A stretch of DNA of 64,000 nucleotides. Source: Paenibacillus arenilitoris. GTDB taxonomy: Bacteria > Bacillota > Bacilli > Paenibacillales > Paenibacillaceae. Below, in pieces: positions 1 to 9,119 of this stretch (position 1 is the stretch's first letter; each line of letters starts with the position of its first letter). A program made the translations under genes and the position numbers. The stretch is from NCBI RefSeq assembly GCF_014705655.1, contig NZ_JACXIY010000013.1, positions 62,001-126,000 of the forward strand, in the 5' to 3' direction. The notes below the pieces were generated by a model. The model worked only from the letters and a program-made list of their open reading frames with translations, was not told the DNA's origin and searched no databases.

Positions 1-1
1 T

Positions 2-166
2 ATCGATTATATTGTGCAGAACGGCTATATCGAGAATGTAGCTGAGCTAACCAAGCCTCCATTTGATAAGCCTCAAAGTTTTATCAAGCTGTTCGACGGA
101 TCGAAGCAGAAACGTCTTGTAGAGACCGTAAATCAGATTAAAGAGAATGCGGTAAAGGTTTTGTGA
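2..166 (+). CDS. C-terminal tail of a probable type I restriction enzyme R subunit or related helicase (partial)
   Basis: An open frame enters from the left edge and ends at the TGA at 164-166, giving 54 residues. The visible tail runs IDYIVQNGYIE, then a KPPFDKPQSF segment, then a segment ending in NQIKENAVKVL. This layout (a short 'xxGYIE' turn, a PPF motif, a closing amphipathic helix with INQIKENA) resembles the extreme C-terminus of HsdR-type restriction/helicase subunits, as judged from memory of the family. No catalytic motif is inside the window, so the assignment rests on a short tail. The gene is followed by a clear hairpin terminator and is therefore not part of the sialic-acid operon downstream. 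Confidence 0.45.
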   Translation: MDYIVQNGYIENVAELTKPPFDKPQSFIKLFDGSKQKRLVETVNQIKENAVKVL

Positions 167-196
167 TAGATTGTAGTGCATATGCGGTTTGGAGCG

Positions 197-238
197 GGAC
201 GCAGCTAACAGAACGTTGTTAAGCTGCGTCCTGTTTTT
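197..238 (+). terminator. Rho-independent terminator after the left-edge gene
   Basis: The arm GGACGCAGCT (197-206), extended by AACA, pairs with AGCTGCGTCC (222-231), extended by TGTTA with one bulged A. TGTTTTTTG follows. The stem is long and GC-rich with a U-run, 31 nt past the stop codon. Confidence 0.85.
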
Positions 239-265
239 TGGGATGGCCAAAAGCCCGAGTAAGCC

Positions 266-294
266 TTTACATGAATCTCCCGCTCTAATACGAT
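266..294 (+). promoter_or_regulatory. Candidate sigma-A promoter for the first two-component operon
   Basis: TTTACA (266-271), a 17-bp spacer and TACGAT (289-294) lie 65 nt before the ATG at 359. This is the only good -35/-10 pair between the upstream terminator and the first regulator gene. Confidence 0.5.
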
Positions 295-358
295 AAAATG
301 GCGAAAGCCGAAGCGAGAATCGGGAGACACATTGACATAATGCTAAGGGGAGAAGCAG

Positions 359-1948
359 ATGAAACCGATCCGAGTCATGATCGTTGATGATGAAATATTG
401 GCCATCGACCATTTAACGAACCTGATTGACTGGAATGAACTGGGGTTTGAAATAGCAGCACAAGCGCTTACGGCAAACGCTGCGCTGGAGCAGATGGAGA
501 CCGTTCAGCCTAAGCTCATTTTTATGGACATCCGCATGCCGGTATTGAACGGGCTTGAACTTAGCCGCCGCATTCTTTCCCGTTACGAGGGCGTCAAGAT
601 TGTGTTGTGCACCTCCTATAGAGATTTCGAGTACGCCAAAACGGCGCTGGAGATCGGAGTTGTCGGCTATTGGCTCAAGCATGAGACGAACAAAGCCAAT
701 CTGACGGAGCTGCTGATCAAGCTGAGAAGCAATCTTGGAAAAGGGGAACAGCAGGAGCGGTTCGTCTTTCGTCAGCATTTGAAGGAAGTAATGGCGGGCG
801 ACGAGCAGCCAGGCGAATCGTTGAAGAAGCTGGAGCGAAACGCAAAGGCATCGGGAAACCGGTTCCTGCTCCTCTACATGCAATCCGATACTCCGTTCCC
901 CGTTCTCGATTACGACTGGCCTGCCGCAAGGCTGCCGCAGCCTGCCGAATGGGAGGAGATTTGCGGCAATGCCGAATGGCGGAGTCTGACTTGGATGGAG
1001 TGCATAGCAACGGGCAAGGATAAGCAGATTGCGTTCCTGTCCGCAGCAACTTGTACGAGCGAGAAGCAGTTCCATTCGGAGACGTATTCGCTCGCCTCTT
1101 TCCTGCAGAACGAAGCGGGAGCAAGGGGGTACTCCATTTCGATTATGATTTCTTCATCGTTCGTCCAAATGGATGTCCTGTCGAAACGATGCCGCGAGCT
1201 GGCGGAGAAATCCGCTTATTTGATGTTGTTCGGTAAACAGGCCATTCAATATGCGCATGATTTTATTGTGCCTGCTTTCCATCTGATTGAGCAGTGGCGG
1301 GCTAGAGCCAAAGAAATCGGTACTCTCCTTGAGGGGCACAATGAGGATCAGCTCACCGGCAAGCTCACCGAGTGCATACGTGCCGCGTTCGTGGAGCTTC
1401 GGCCGGAACGATTTCATCCCGAAGGGCTCAAGCTCATTTGCAGGACGTTTATTCGCGTTCTGGAACAGCTGAGAAGGATGAACGGGATGCCCTCTTACGA
1501 AGATTTGTTTATCCGGAAGGAAATAGAACCGAATTCCTGGTATTCCGTCAATGGAATCGAACTATGGTTTTTGGACGAAATCGACTGCATTCAAAGCTTC
1601 TCGAAAGCAAGTTCGCCGTATTCCAGAAAAGTCCAGCAAGCGATGAGCTACATTCACGAGCATTATATGGATGAATTGACGGTGGAGTTGATCGGGGAAT
1701 CGTTGTCGGTCAGCGGCGATTATTTGCGGCATTTGTTCAAAGCCGAGGTCGGACGAACCGTGACGGATTACTTGACGGGGGTCCGGATCGACAAGGCGAA
1801 AGAAATGCTTAAGACCGGCACATACAAAACCTATGAAATCTCAGAGAGGGTCGGATACCGGACGGGTCAATATTTCAGTCAAGTGTTCAAAAAATGGACA
1901 GGCCTCACGCCGCAAGAATATGCAGAAAGATCGGGTCAAGGCAAATGA
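359..1948 (+). CDS. YesN-like response regulator with AraC-type DNA-binding domain
   Basis: This 529-residue transcription factor is phosphorylated by the histidine kinase encoded next to it. An N-terminal receiver domain (about 1-120) has the acidic pair D10-D11 and the phosphoacceptor D57 in the motif MDIRMP. A long middle region of roughly 300 residues has no recognisable fold. Two AraC-type helix-turn-helix units occupy about 425-525, ending in the usual YFSQVFKKWTGLTPQEY pattern. The ATG at 359 has a good AGGGGAGAAG ribosome site. The stop overlaps the kinase start (ATGA), so the pair is translationally coupled. The family normally controls nearby carbohydrate ABC transporters and glycosidases, which fits the genes that follow. 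The effector is unknown. Confidence 0.93.
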   Translation: MKPIRVMIVDDEILAIDHLTNLIDWNELGFEIAAQALTANAALEQMETVQPKLIFMDIRMPVLNGLELSRRILSRYEGVKIVLCTSYRDFEYAKTALEIGVVGYWLKHETNKANLTELLIKLRSNLGKGEQQERFVFRQHLKEVMAGDEQPGESLKKLERNAKASGNRFLLLYMQSDTPFPVLDYDWPAARLPQPAEWEEICGNAEWRSLTWMECIATGKDKQIAFLSAATCTSEKQFHSETYSLASFLQNEAGARGYSISIMISSSFVQMDVLSKRCRELAEKSAYLMLFGKQAIQYAHDFIVPAFHLIEQWRARAKEIGTLLEGHNEDQLTGKLTECIRAAFVELRPERFHPEGLKLICRTFIRVLEQLRRMNGMPSYEDLFIRKEIEPNSWYSVNGIELWFLDEIDCIQSFSKASSPYSRKVQQAMSYIHEHYMDELTVELIGESLSVSGDYLRHLFKAEVGRTVTDYLTGVRIDKAKEMLKTGTYKTYEISERVGYRTGQYFSQVFKKWTGLTPQEYAERSGQGK

Positions 1949-3705
1949 GACGAAGGATCAAAACAAAAATTATTTTTAGCGCGGCCGCGATCATTACGAT
2001 TTCGTTGCTGGCGGTCGGGGCTGTTTCGATCGAATATTTCCGCGATATTATCAAGACGCAGGTGATGAGCGACGAAGCGATCAAGATCAAGCAGACCTCG
2101 GCGCAAATCCAGTACTTCCAGAACGATATCCGGCAGTTTGCCCAGTATATTCTGGTGGACAGCGACATTCAAATGCGCCTGAATGTGTTGTATTCGGATA
2201 ACGTATATGAACGGTTAAGCAGCGAGGAGTGGCTGTCGACGAAGCTGAAAAGCTATTTGCTGCTGAAAGATTATATCGACAGCGTTGTCCTCGTCGGCAA
2301 TGACGGCAAAGTTATTTCCTCGAACCCGATATACAACAGTTATTATTCCGACAGCCTGCAGGAAGACTGGCACCAGGAGTTATTGAATCGGAACGTATTT
2401 GACGGATTTTCGGACAAGCATGTATGGCAGTCGAATCTCAGGGAAATGGACGCCGTCAGCTATATGATCAAATACAATCCTGCGCTCAATCCGGACAGCA
2501 GGCTGCATCATCTGATCGTTCATATCAATCTGGACAATCTGTTAAAGGCCGTATCGATGAATACGTCCGAATACGACGCGATTTATTTGCTGAACGCCGG
2601 CAATTCGGTTTTGCATGCCGAAGAGAAACGAAACGTGGACGTATCGCTTGACAGCCTGCTGGCAAGAAGCGGCTCCATGCCCGCTTACTCCGAGGAGACG
2701 CGCGGACAGATCGCGAACGTCAATCAGGCGATGCTGGATCAATGGAAGCTGGTGACGTTCAAGTCGAAGCAAATTGTTTTCCAAAAAATCGACGATATTT
2801 CCTACTTTTTCGTAATTTCTACAATCGTCAGCATTCTCTTCATTCTACTGACGTTAACGCCGGTTATCGTCAATATTACGAGACCCATCCTAAGTCTGAC
2901 ACAGGCGATGAAGCAGGTGGCGATGGGGAAATTGGATTCGAAAGTATCGATTCGCAGCGGCGATGAGATCGAGCTGCTTGGCAACGGCTTTAACCGAATG
3001 CTGCAGGAGCTCCAAAATTATATTGAGCAGTCGATTCAAGACGAGAAGATCAAGCAGAAGCTGCAGATCGAATTGCTGCTCTCCCAAATCAACCCCCATT
3101 TTATTTACAACACGCTGAACACCGTTATTTATTTGGCGCAAAGGCAGGGCAACTATGACATCGTCAAGATGATGGAGTCGTTCATTCGGCTGCTTCAAGA
3201 TACGATATCGACTGCGAAGGACGACTATTTCGCGACGGTGGAAGAGGAAATCGCGAATGTTCGCGATTATTTGCTTATTCAAAAATACCGGTATCCCGAC
3301 AGATTCGTGACCGATTGGCAGGTTGACGAGGATACGCTGCGGGAACGAATTCCGCGCACGCTTCTTCAGCCTTTGGTCGAAAATGCGATTTTCCACGGCC
3401 TTATTCCGGTATGCGAACAAGGGACGATTACGATTTCGTTCAACCGCTCCGAGCGGCAGCTTTTCATCCGGGTGTCGGATAACGGCATAGGGATGGACGC
3501 TGCGTTGATTGAGAAATTCGAGAATGGAGATGCGATTGGGGAGCTTGAATCGGGCATGAGGCCGATCGGCCTTGCCAATGTGCGGGACCGTATTCGCGCT
3601 TATTACGGTCTCTCGTCCGAAATCCGGATCGAAAGCGGAGCGGGGAGGGGGACAACCATTGCGATTGTCATTCCTCTGCACGACTCCGAATTTTATACAG
3701 AATAG
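1945..3705 (+). CDS. YesM-like sensor histidine kinase
   Basis: This 586-residue membrane kinase is the partner of the preceding regulator. TM1 is at about 7-28, followed by an extracytoplasmic sensor region (about 29-286) of the kind usually forming a Cache fold, TM2 at about 287-310 and a HAMP linker. The His_kinase motif LLLSQINPHFIYNTLN carries the phosphorylatable H385. The HATPase domain has ENAIFHGL (N-box) and DNGIGM. An ATG 17 codons upstream is possible, but the ATG at 1945 overlaps the regulator's stop in the standard ATGA arrangement, so I use that. The kinase probably detects an extracellular sugar, possibly via the lipoprotein encoded next; that is inference. Confidence 0.92.
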   Translation: MRRRIKTKIIFSAAAIITISLLAVGAVSIEYFRDIIKTQVMSDEAIKIKQTSAQIQYFQNDIRQFAQYILVDSDIQMRLNVLYSDNVYERLSSEEWLSTKLKSYLLLKDYIDSVVLVGNDGKVISSNPIYNSYYSDSLQEDWHQELLNRNVFDGFSDKHVWQSNLREMDAVSYMIKYNPALNPDSRLHHLIVHINLDNLLKAVSMNTSEYDAIYLLNAGNSVLHAEEKRNVDVSLDSLLARSGSMPAYSEETRGQIANVNQAMLDQWKLVTFKSKQIVFQKIDDISYFFVISTIVSILFILLTLTPVIVNITRPILSLTQAMKQVAMGKLDSKVSIRSGDEIELLGNGFNRMLQELQNYIEQSIQDEKIKQKLQIELLLSQINPHFIYNTLNTVIYLAQRQGNYDIVKMMESFIRLLQDTISTAKDDYFATVEEEIANVRDYLLIQKYRYPDRFVTDWQVDEDTLRERIPRTLLQPLVENAIFHGLIPVCEQGTITISFNRSERQLFIRVSDNGIGMDAALIEKFENGDAIGELESGMRPIGLANVRDRIRAYYGLSSEIRIESGAGRGTTIAIVIPLHDSEFYTE

Positions 3706-3790
3706 CCGGATTGTCGTATTTTGAAAACGGATTCGCACTGATAGATTTATAGGTGCGGCTCACTCTGATTTGATCACGGGAGGACGCTTC

Positions 3791-5170
3791 ATGATGATGT
3801 TGAGGTCTAGAGCCGCTTGCTCCATTCTCGTTGCGTTGTCGATGCTGGCGGCCGTACTTGCGGCTTGCCGCGGCAATGATGAGGCAGAACGGGCGGAGAA
3901 CCAATTGGAACAGCCGCCGTCCGCAATCGCCAATAATGGCGTACACGAGAGCGGGGCAAGCGAAGGGAAGAAGCCGGAAGATTACAGCGGCACGATTACA
4001 TTATGGGGATGGGATCACAACTACTACGAAACAACGTTCGCGGCATTCCAAAAAAAGTATCCGCATATCAAGCTGGAAGTGACGAATGTGGCGGCAAGGG
4101 ATTACTTGCAGAAATTGCAGACGACGCTCGTCTCCGGCGGCGAGCTTCCCGATCTTCTTGTCGGAGAAATGGACTGGCGGGGCAGAGCCTTTCAGCTGGA
4201 CATATGGGAAAACCTTGAAGCGGCTCCCTACCATTTTGACCGCAATCTGATTTTCGGCTATTTGCCGGCTCTGAACAGCAAGCCGAACGGTGAAATCGTG
4301 ACGATTGAGCAGTCTGTGTCTCCCGCTGCGCTTGCTTACCGGCGAGACCTTGCCAAGGAATATTTCGGTACGGACGATCCAGAGGAGCTGGAAGCGATGT
4401 TTCCAACCTGGGACGCCATAATCGAGAAAGGGAAGGAAGTACGGCAGAAGAGCGGCGGCAAAGTGTTCATGTTTGCCAGCACGGGCGAATTGTACAATCT
4501 GTTCGTAGGTCAAAATCACAGCGCATTACTGCAAAACGGCGAGCTCGACGTAACCGGGCGGGTGAAGGATGCGCTCATGTCGATCATTCGAATGAGGGAC
4601 GCCGGGATCGTGGATAGACTGCAGCTTTGGTCCCCGCAATGGAATGCCAGTATCGCGCGCGGCCATCATATCTTTTACGCGGCTGCCAACTGGAGCCCGC
4701 AATCCAACATCAAACCCAACGATCCGGCAGGCTCCGGCAGATGGGGACTGATGATGCCGCCCGGTGGACCGTTCTCCTGGGGCGGGACGGCGTTCGGCAT
4801 CAACAAGGACAGCAAAAACAAACAATTGGCTTGGGCATTTATCGAATGGCTGCTGCTGACCAAGGAAGGCGCCGAGATCAGCAAAACGTTCAACTACATT
4901 ATTCCGCTCAAATCGGTGTATGAGGACGCCGGGTTCGTATCTGCCGTCGATCCGTACTTTGGCGGTCAGGATGTCGGAAGGTTCTGGATGGAGAGAGCGG
5001 TTCCGAATTTGAAGCTGCCTACTATTTCCGAATATGACTCGCTGCTTACGGCTTCCGCCAAAGTGGCGCTGAACGTTCTGAACGCCGATCCCGAAGCGAC
5101 GCTGGAGGATGTGCTTCCGAAGATATTGGGGGAAGTGCAAGCGAAAATGCCTGATTTGAAAGTCAACTAG
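3791..5170 (+). CDS. Family 1 sugar-binding lipoprotein (orphan, without permeases beside it)
   Basis: This 459-residue secreted lipoprotein is an extracellular solute-binding protein. It has an N-terminal signal peptide, lipobox LAAC and a Ser/Asn/Glu-rich spacer. The mature part opens with the family-typical TLWGWDHNYYE strand and contains a 'LPDLLVGEMDWRG' ligand-lobe motif. A TTG at 3770 is in frame, but GGGAGG lies 7 nt before the ATG at 3791, so the ATG is chosen. No permease gene follows. It sits between a sensor kinase and two glycosidases, so it may either feed the transporter at 14546-18052 or present sugar to the adjacent kinase. Neither role is shown by the sequence. Confidence 0.88.
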   Translation: MMMLRSRAACSILVALSMLAAVLAACRGNDEAERAENQLEQPPSAIANNGVHESGASEGKKPEDYSGTITLWGWDHNYYETTFAAFQKKYPHIKLEVTNVAARDYLQKLQTTLVSGGELPDLLVGEMDWRGRAFQLDIWENLEAAPYHFDRNLIFGYLPALNSKPNGEIVTIEQSVSPAALAYRRDLAKEYFGTDDPEELEAMFPTWDAIIEKGKEVRQKSGGKVFMFASTGELYNLFVGQNHSALLQNGELDVTGRVKDALMSIIRMRDAGIVDRLQLWSPQWNASIARGHHIFYAAANWSPQSNIKPNDPAGSGRWGLMMPPGGPFSWGGTAFGINKDSKNKQLAWAFIEWLLLTKEGAEISKTFNYIIPLKSVYEDAGFVSAVDPYFGGQDVGRFWMERAVPNLKLPTISEYDSLLTASAKVALNVLNADPEATLEDVLPKILGEVQAKMPDLKVN

Positions 5171-5202
5171 CGCCAGCTACATCCAAGGAGGATTTGGACA
5201 GC

Positions 5203-8049
5203 ATGGAAACTATAAAGACCTCGGAAGTTCGGTCTGAATTATCGTTAAACGGAAAATGGAGCTTCACGCTGGATGCGGAGGAGCGATTGGCCGGCGATGC
5301 CGTGTCGCCCGCGCAATTGGACTCGCACATCGAGGTGCCGGGCTCTTGGGAGGAGCAAGGCTTCGGCGAACCTTCGAAGCATGATCCGATAGGCACATGG
5401 AAAAAGCTGCGGGAGTATGTAGGAGTCGGCTGGTATTCGAAGGAAATTATGGTGCCGGAGCATTTGTCAGGCCAAAGCTATCGGTTGATCTTATTGGGCG
5501 TACGCTGGAAGTCGCAGGTGTGGCTGGACGGTCAACCGGTTGGCGAGCATGACAGTCTGGTAAGCGAGCATTCTTTTGACCTGACCCCGAACATCAAGCC
5601 GGGCCAGAAGCAAATGATAACGGTCCGGCTTGACAACCGAATGATATTGCCGCTGGCGGAGAGCCATATTCATTCCTACCATACTGCCACGATGTGGGGA
5701 GGCATCACCGGAGGAGCGCGCATTGAAGTATTGCCTTTAAGTCGCATTGAAAGCGTATACCTCTTGCCGGACGCCCGTGACAAAACCGTCGCTGTCGACA
5801 TGGCCTTCACGCTGACTGCGCCGGAAAGCGAAGCGGCTTCGAGCTATGCGGCGACGGTGGAGATTCGGGATGCCGAAGGAAATTTGGTTTCTTTGAAAGC
5901 GGTTCCGATTCAGAGGGCAAGCGAAGCCGAAGCCGACGGGTCGGCGGCGGTGAGTTTGGATTTGGGAGCGGAGGCTGTAAGCTGGTCCGACAGAAATCCG
6001 TACTTATATGACGCGATCATTCGGCTGCAGCGGGAAGGGACGACTGTGGATGAACGGCGGCACCGTTTCGGATTGCGAACGATCGAGACCAAGGGCAAAC
6101 GAATCCTTCTGAACGGGAGTCCGGTCTACATGCGCGGTTACGTCGACTGCTGCATCTTCCCGCAAACCGGCTACCCCGTATGGAGCGAGGAGCACTACCG
6201 CCGCCAATTCCAAATCGCGAAGTCGTACGGGTTCAACCACGTTCGCCTTCATGGCTGGACGGCGCCTGCTCCCTTCTGGCGGGCGGCCGACTCGGAAGGG
6301 ATGCTGGTGCAGGCGGAATTGCCTCATTGGTCCAACTGGTACAATCCGCGCGAAGGCAAGCAGCCGGAAGGCGTTCACGAGTTTTTTCAGCGGGAGCTTG
6401 CGCGAATCATCCGCACGTTAAACGAGCATCCGTCCTTCGTGATGCTGTCGCTCGGCAACGAGCTGGTGGACGGACAGGGTCATCCCGGCTTGAACGAGAT
6501 GGTTAACGCGGCCAGAGAGCTGGATGCGTCCCGATTATATTCCGATAATACGGGCTTTGGCGATTTGCCTGCGCTGGACAGGGAAGGCGATTATTATATC
6601 CCTACGCTGAACTGGCATACCCCGCACAGCATTGATTACGCTGCTTCTCCCGACTCTTATGAGGATTACGAAGCGGTGGCGGGGCTGTCGGATGTTCCGG
6701 TGATCGCGCATGAGCACGGGCAATTCACGATGTATGTCCGGCCCTCCGAGGAGAGCAAATATACCGGCGTTTTGCGGCCGAACTGGCTGCGGACGACGAT
6801 GGAAACGCTGGAATCGAAGCAAATGGTCGATCGGATTTCGGAATTCGGCGATGCGAGCGGAACGCTGCTTGTTCGTTCCTTGAAGGAAACGATGGAGAGG
6901 ATTCGCCGTACGCCGAGCCTTAGCGGCATCCAATTGCTCGACATCCGCGACTTCCCCGGACAAGGTCATGCGACAACCGGAATTTTGGACGTGTTCTGGG
7001 ACTCGAAAGGGTTGATCGAACCGGAGCAGTTCCGCTCCTTCAACGATGCGACCGTTCTCGTGATGCGAGCGCCGGGTCGCACGTTCCATGCAGGCGAGAC
7101 GCTGGACGTCCTGCTGGAATGCTCGCACTACGGCTCGGAGCCGATTCGCGAAGGCGTCCTGCATTGGGAATTGACGTCCGGCGGCAAATCGCACGGAAGC
7201 GGGACGATCACGGGTCTGCAGGCGGAGCCGGGAAGCCTGGGGCTGATCGGCAAGCTGCCGCTCTCCGTCCATTCGGATTGCGCGCTTGCGCTGGAGCTGC
7301 GGACAACGCTTACGTGGGGAGATCAGCAGGTATTCAACAGCTGGGAGTTTTGGGTGTATCCGCGCCCTCGCTTGCTGGCGGAGCCGGGCCGCATATGGAC
7401 GAACATACAAGCGTTGAAGCCCGCCCTGCCGGGCTCGGTATTCAAACACGATATCGGCGTTGACTGGCTGAGTTACCGGGAAGAGAAGGATATCGATCTG
7501 GCTATTACGGATCAATTGTCGCGTTACGTTCTGCAATATGTGCTCGATGGAGGCAGCGCCTGGCTGATGGCGAAGCCGGGAAGGCTGCACGACGAGGTGG
7601 AGACGAAGTTTTTGCCGATCTTCTGGAACTACTTGTGGTTCCCGGTGCAAGGCGGCACGACGATGGGCATGGTGATTCATGATCATCCGCTCATGTCCCG
7701 GTTCCCCCATGACGGAAAGTCCAATTGGCAGTGGTTCCATCTGGTCGACGGCATCCCTGCGATCGGACTGGACGCGCTGCCGAAGGTGCGCCCGATCGTC
7801 GAGGTCGTGGACAACTTCAATCGGGCCAAGAAGCTGGCTTATGCCTTCGAAGTCCGTATCGGCAAAGGGAAGCTGTTCGTTTCATCCTTCCGGCTCAGCG
7901 AAGGTTACGATTCCAAGAGACCGGAAGCGGCCCATCTGTTCCGGCAGACAGTCCAATACTTGCGCAGCGAGCAGTTTAATCCCGAGGTTCAGCTTAGCGT
8001 CGGCGAGTTGATCGGTCTGTTCAAGCTGAAAAATAGACCTGGAAATTAA
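5203..8049 (+). CDS. Glycoside hydrolase family 2 enzyme (beta-galactosidase/beta-glucuronidase-like)
   Basis: This 948-residue protein has GH2 architecture. An N-terminal jelly-roll sugar-binding domain (NGKWSFTLD, 'EVPGSWEEQG', 'YSKEIMVPE') is followed by an Ig-like domain and a TIM barrel starting near 'IETKGKRILLNG'. The barrel shows the GH2 signature HVRLHGW, the acid/base pair N419-E420 in SLGNELVD, and a probable nucleophile E504 in IAHEHGQF. About 300 further residues form extra beta domains. There is no signal peptide, so it should act on imported oligosaccharides. The ATG at 5203 is preferred over the TTG at 5194 because AAGGAGG ends only 2 nt before the TTG. In a sialic-acid locus, galactose release after desialylation is the natural guess, but other GH2 activities are possible. 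Confidence 0.88.
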   Translation: METIKTSEVRSELSLNGKWSFTLDAEERLAGDAVSPAQLDSHIEVPGSWEEQGFGEPSKHDPIGTWKKLREYVGVGWYSKEIMVPEHLSGQSYRLILLGVRWKSQVWLDGQPVGEHDSLVSEHSFDLTPNIKPGQKQMITVRLDNRMILPLAESHIHSYHTATMWGGITGGARIEVLPLSRIESVYLLPDARDKTVAVDMAFTLTAPESEAASSYAATVEIRDAEGNLVSLKAVPIQRASEAEADGSAAVSLDLGAEAVSWSDRNPYLYDAIIRLQREGTTVDERRHRFGLRTIETKGKRILLNGSPVYMRGYVDCCIFPQTGYPVWSEEHYRRQFQIAKSYGFNHVRLHGWTAPAPFWRAADSEGMLVQAELPHWSNWYNPREGKQPEGVHEFFQRELARIIRTLNEHPSFVMLSLGNELVDGQGHPGLNEMVNAARELDASRLYSDNTGFGDLPALDREGDYYIPTLNWHTPHSIDYAASPDSYEDYEAVAGLSDVPVIAHEHGQFTMYVRPSEESKYTGVLRPNWLRTTMETLESKQMVDRISEFGDASGTLLVRSLKETMERIRRTPSLSGIQLLDIRDFPGQGHATTGILDVFWDSKGLIEPEQFRSFNDATVLVMRAPGRTFHAGETLDVLLECSHYGSEPIREGVLHWELTSGGKSHGSGTITGLQAEPGSLGLIGKLPLSVHSDCALALELRTTLTWGDQQVFNSWEFWVYPRPRLLAEPGRIWTNIQALKPALPGSVFKHDIGVDWLSYREEKDIDLAITDQLSRYVLQYVLDGGSAWLMAKPGRLHDEVETKFLPIFWNYLWFPVQGGTTMGMVIHDHPLMSRFPHDGKSNWQWFHLVDGIPAIGLDALPKVRPIVEVVDNFNRAKKLAYAFEVRIGKGKLFVSSFRLSEGYDSKRPEAAHLFRQTVQYLRSEQFNPEVQLSVGELIGLFKLKNRPGN

Positions 8050-8078
8050 AGCGAGACGATAGAGAGGATAGAGCGAAT

Positions 8079-9089
8079 ATGATTCAAAAATTTCCTGTAA
8101 GCCGGGACGATAATTGGTACGAGGCATGGCCGGACCTGGCGCTGACTATATCCGGCAAACTTGTATGCGTATTCTCGCAATGCACGCATCATGGAAATCG
8201 TTCGCAGACGCGCATTATGATCACGGAGAGCACGGATCGCGGGCGGACATGGGGAAACAAGCGGCCGTTGACCGAGTTGACGAACGGAGATCCTCATTGG
8301 AACTGCGCCCGCATCTCCCGGCTTCGCGACGGACGGCTCGTCATTGTGGCGGATCAGGTCGCGAAGGGTTATACGGAAGGCGGCATTAATTATATGTGGA
8401 TCGGCGATGCCGAAGGCACGCATTGGTCGGAGCCTATCGCGACGCCGCTTACGGGCATCGTCCCCGACCAGCTGATCGAGCTTCCGTCCGGCCGTTGGCT
8501 GCTCTCCGCGCACTATAACGGGCAGTGGCTCCGGTACTCCGACAACCAAGGGATCGATTGGTCGGAGCCGGTGCTCATTGCGGACGATCCCGGCCTGAAG
8601 CTGTGCGAGGTCAGTATTCTTCCGCTGGATGACGGCACGCTTGTCGCTTTTTTGCGGGAAAATTCAGGCGAGGGCTGGGATTGCTACAAAGCGATTTCCT
8701 ATGACCAGGGAGAAAGCTGGAGCGGGCTCTATCGGATGCCGCTTCCGGGATGCCACCGTCCCATCGCCGGCTTGCTGCAGAGCGGGCAGATTCTCATTAC
8801 CTACCGGTTTATGCAAGGCGGAAAGGGCTGGCTCGGAAAGTGGACGCAAAACTTTTTTGCGGCCATTACCGATCAGGAATCCGCCAAGGCATTGGAGAGG
8901 CGGGAGCAGTGGACGCGGATCATGCCGATCGATTTCGATCGCAGTCCGGTCGCCGATCTCGGTTATTCCGGCTGGGTGCAGTTTGATGACGGAGAAATCT
9001 ACGTCGTGCAGTATATCGTAGATGACGCGCCAATGGGGCAAATACGCGGATACAGCCTGCGCGAAGAAGATTTTATGCTGGAAAGCTGA
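8079..9089 (+). CDS. Cytoplasmic BNR-repeat sialidase-family protein
   Basis: This 336-residue single-domain beta-propeller has Asp-box motifs STDRGRTW, YSDNQGIDW and YDQGESW, plus the family pattern 'RDGRLVIVA'. It lacks a signal peptide and any wall anchor, so it is expected inside the cell. The gene sits 29 nt after the GH2 gene and 30 nt before nanA, in one operon. The order GH2-sialidase-NanA suggests intracellular trimming of imported sialo-oligosaccharides. The Asp-box fold is clear. Whether all sialidase catalytic residues (Arg triad, Tyr/Glu) are conserved cannot be settled by eye, so an inactive or altered-specificity propeller is possible. Confidence 0.8.
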   Translation: MIQKFPVSRDDNWYEAWPDLALTISGKLVCVFSQCTHHGNRSQTRIMITESTDRGRTWGNKRPLTELTNGDPHWNCARISRLRDGRLVIVADQVAKGYTEGGINYMWIGDAEGTHWSEPIATPLTGIVPDQLIELPSGRWLLSAHYNGQWLRYSDNQGIDWSEPVLIADDPGLKLCEVSILPLDDGTLVAFLRENSGEGWDCYKAISYDQGESWSGLYRMPLPGCHRPIAGLLQSGQILITYRFMQGGKGWLGKWTQNFFAAITDQESAKALERREQWTRIMPIDFDRSPVADLGYSGWVQFDDGEIYVVQYIVDDAPMGQIRGYSLREEDFMLES

Positions 9090-9119
9090 AGAAGTATGAC
9101 ACCCAGGGAGGCAATTGCA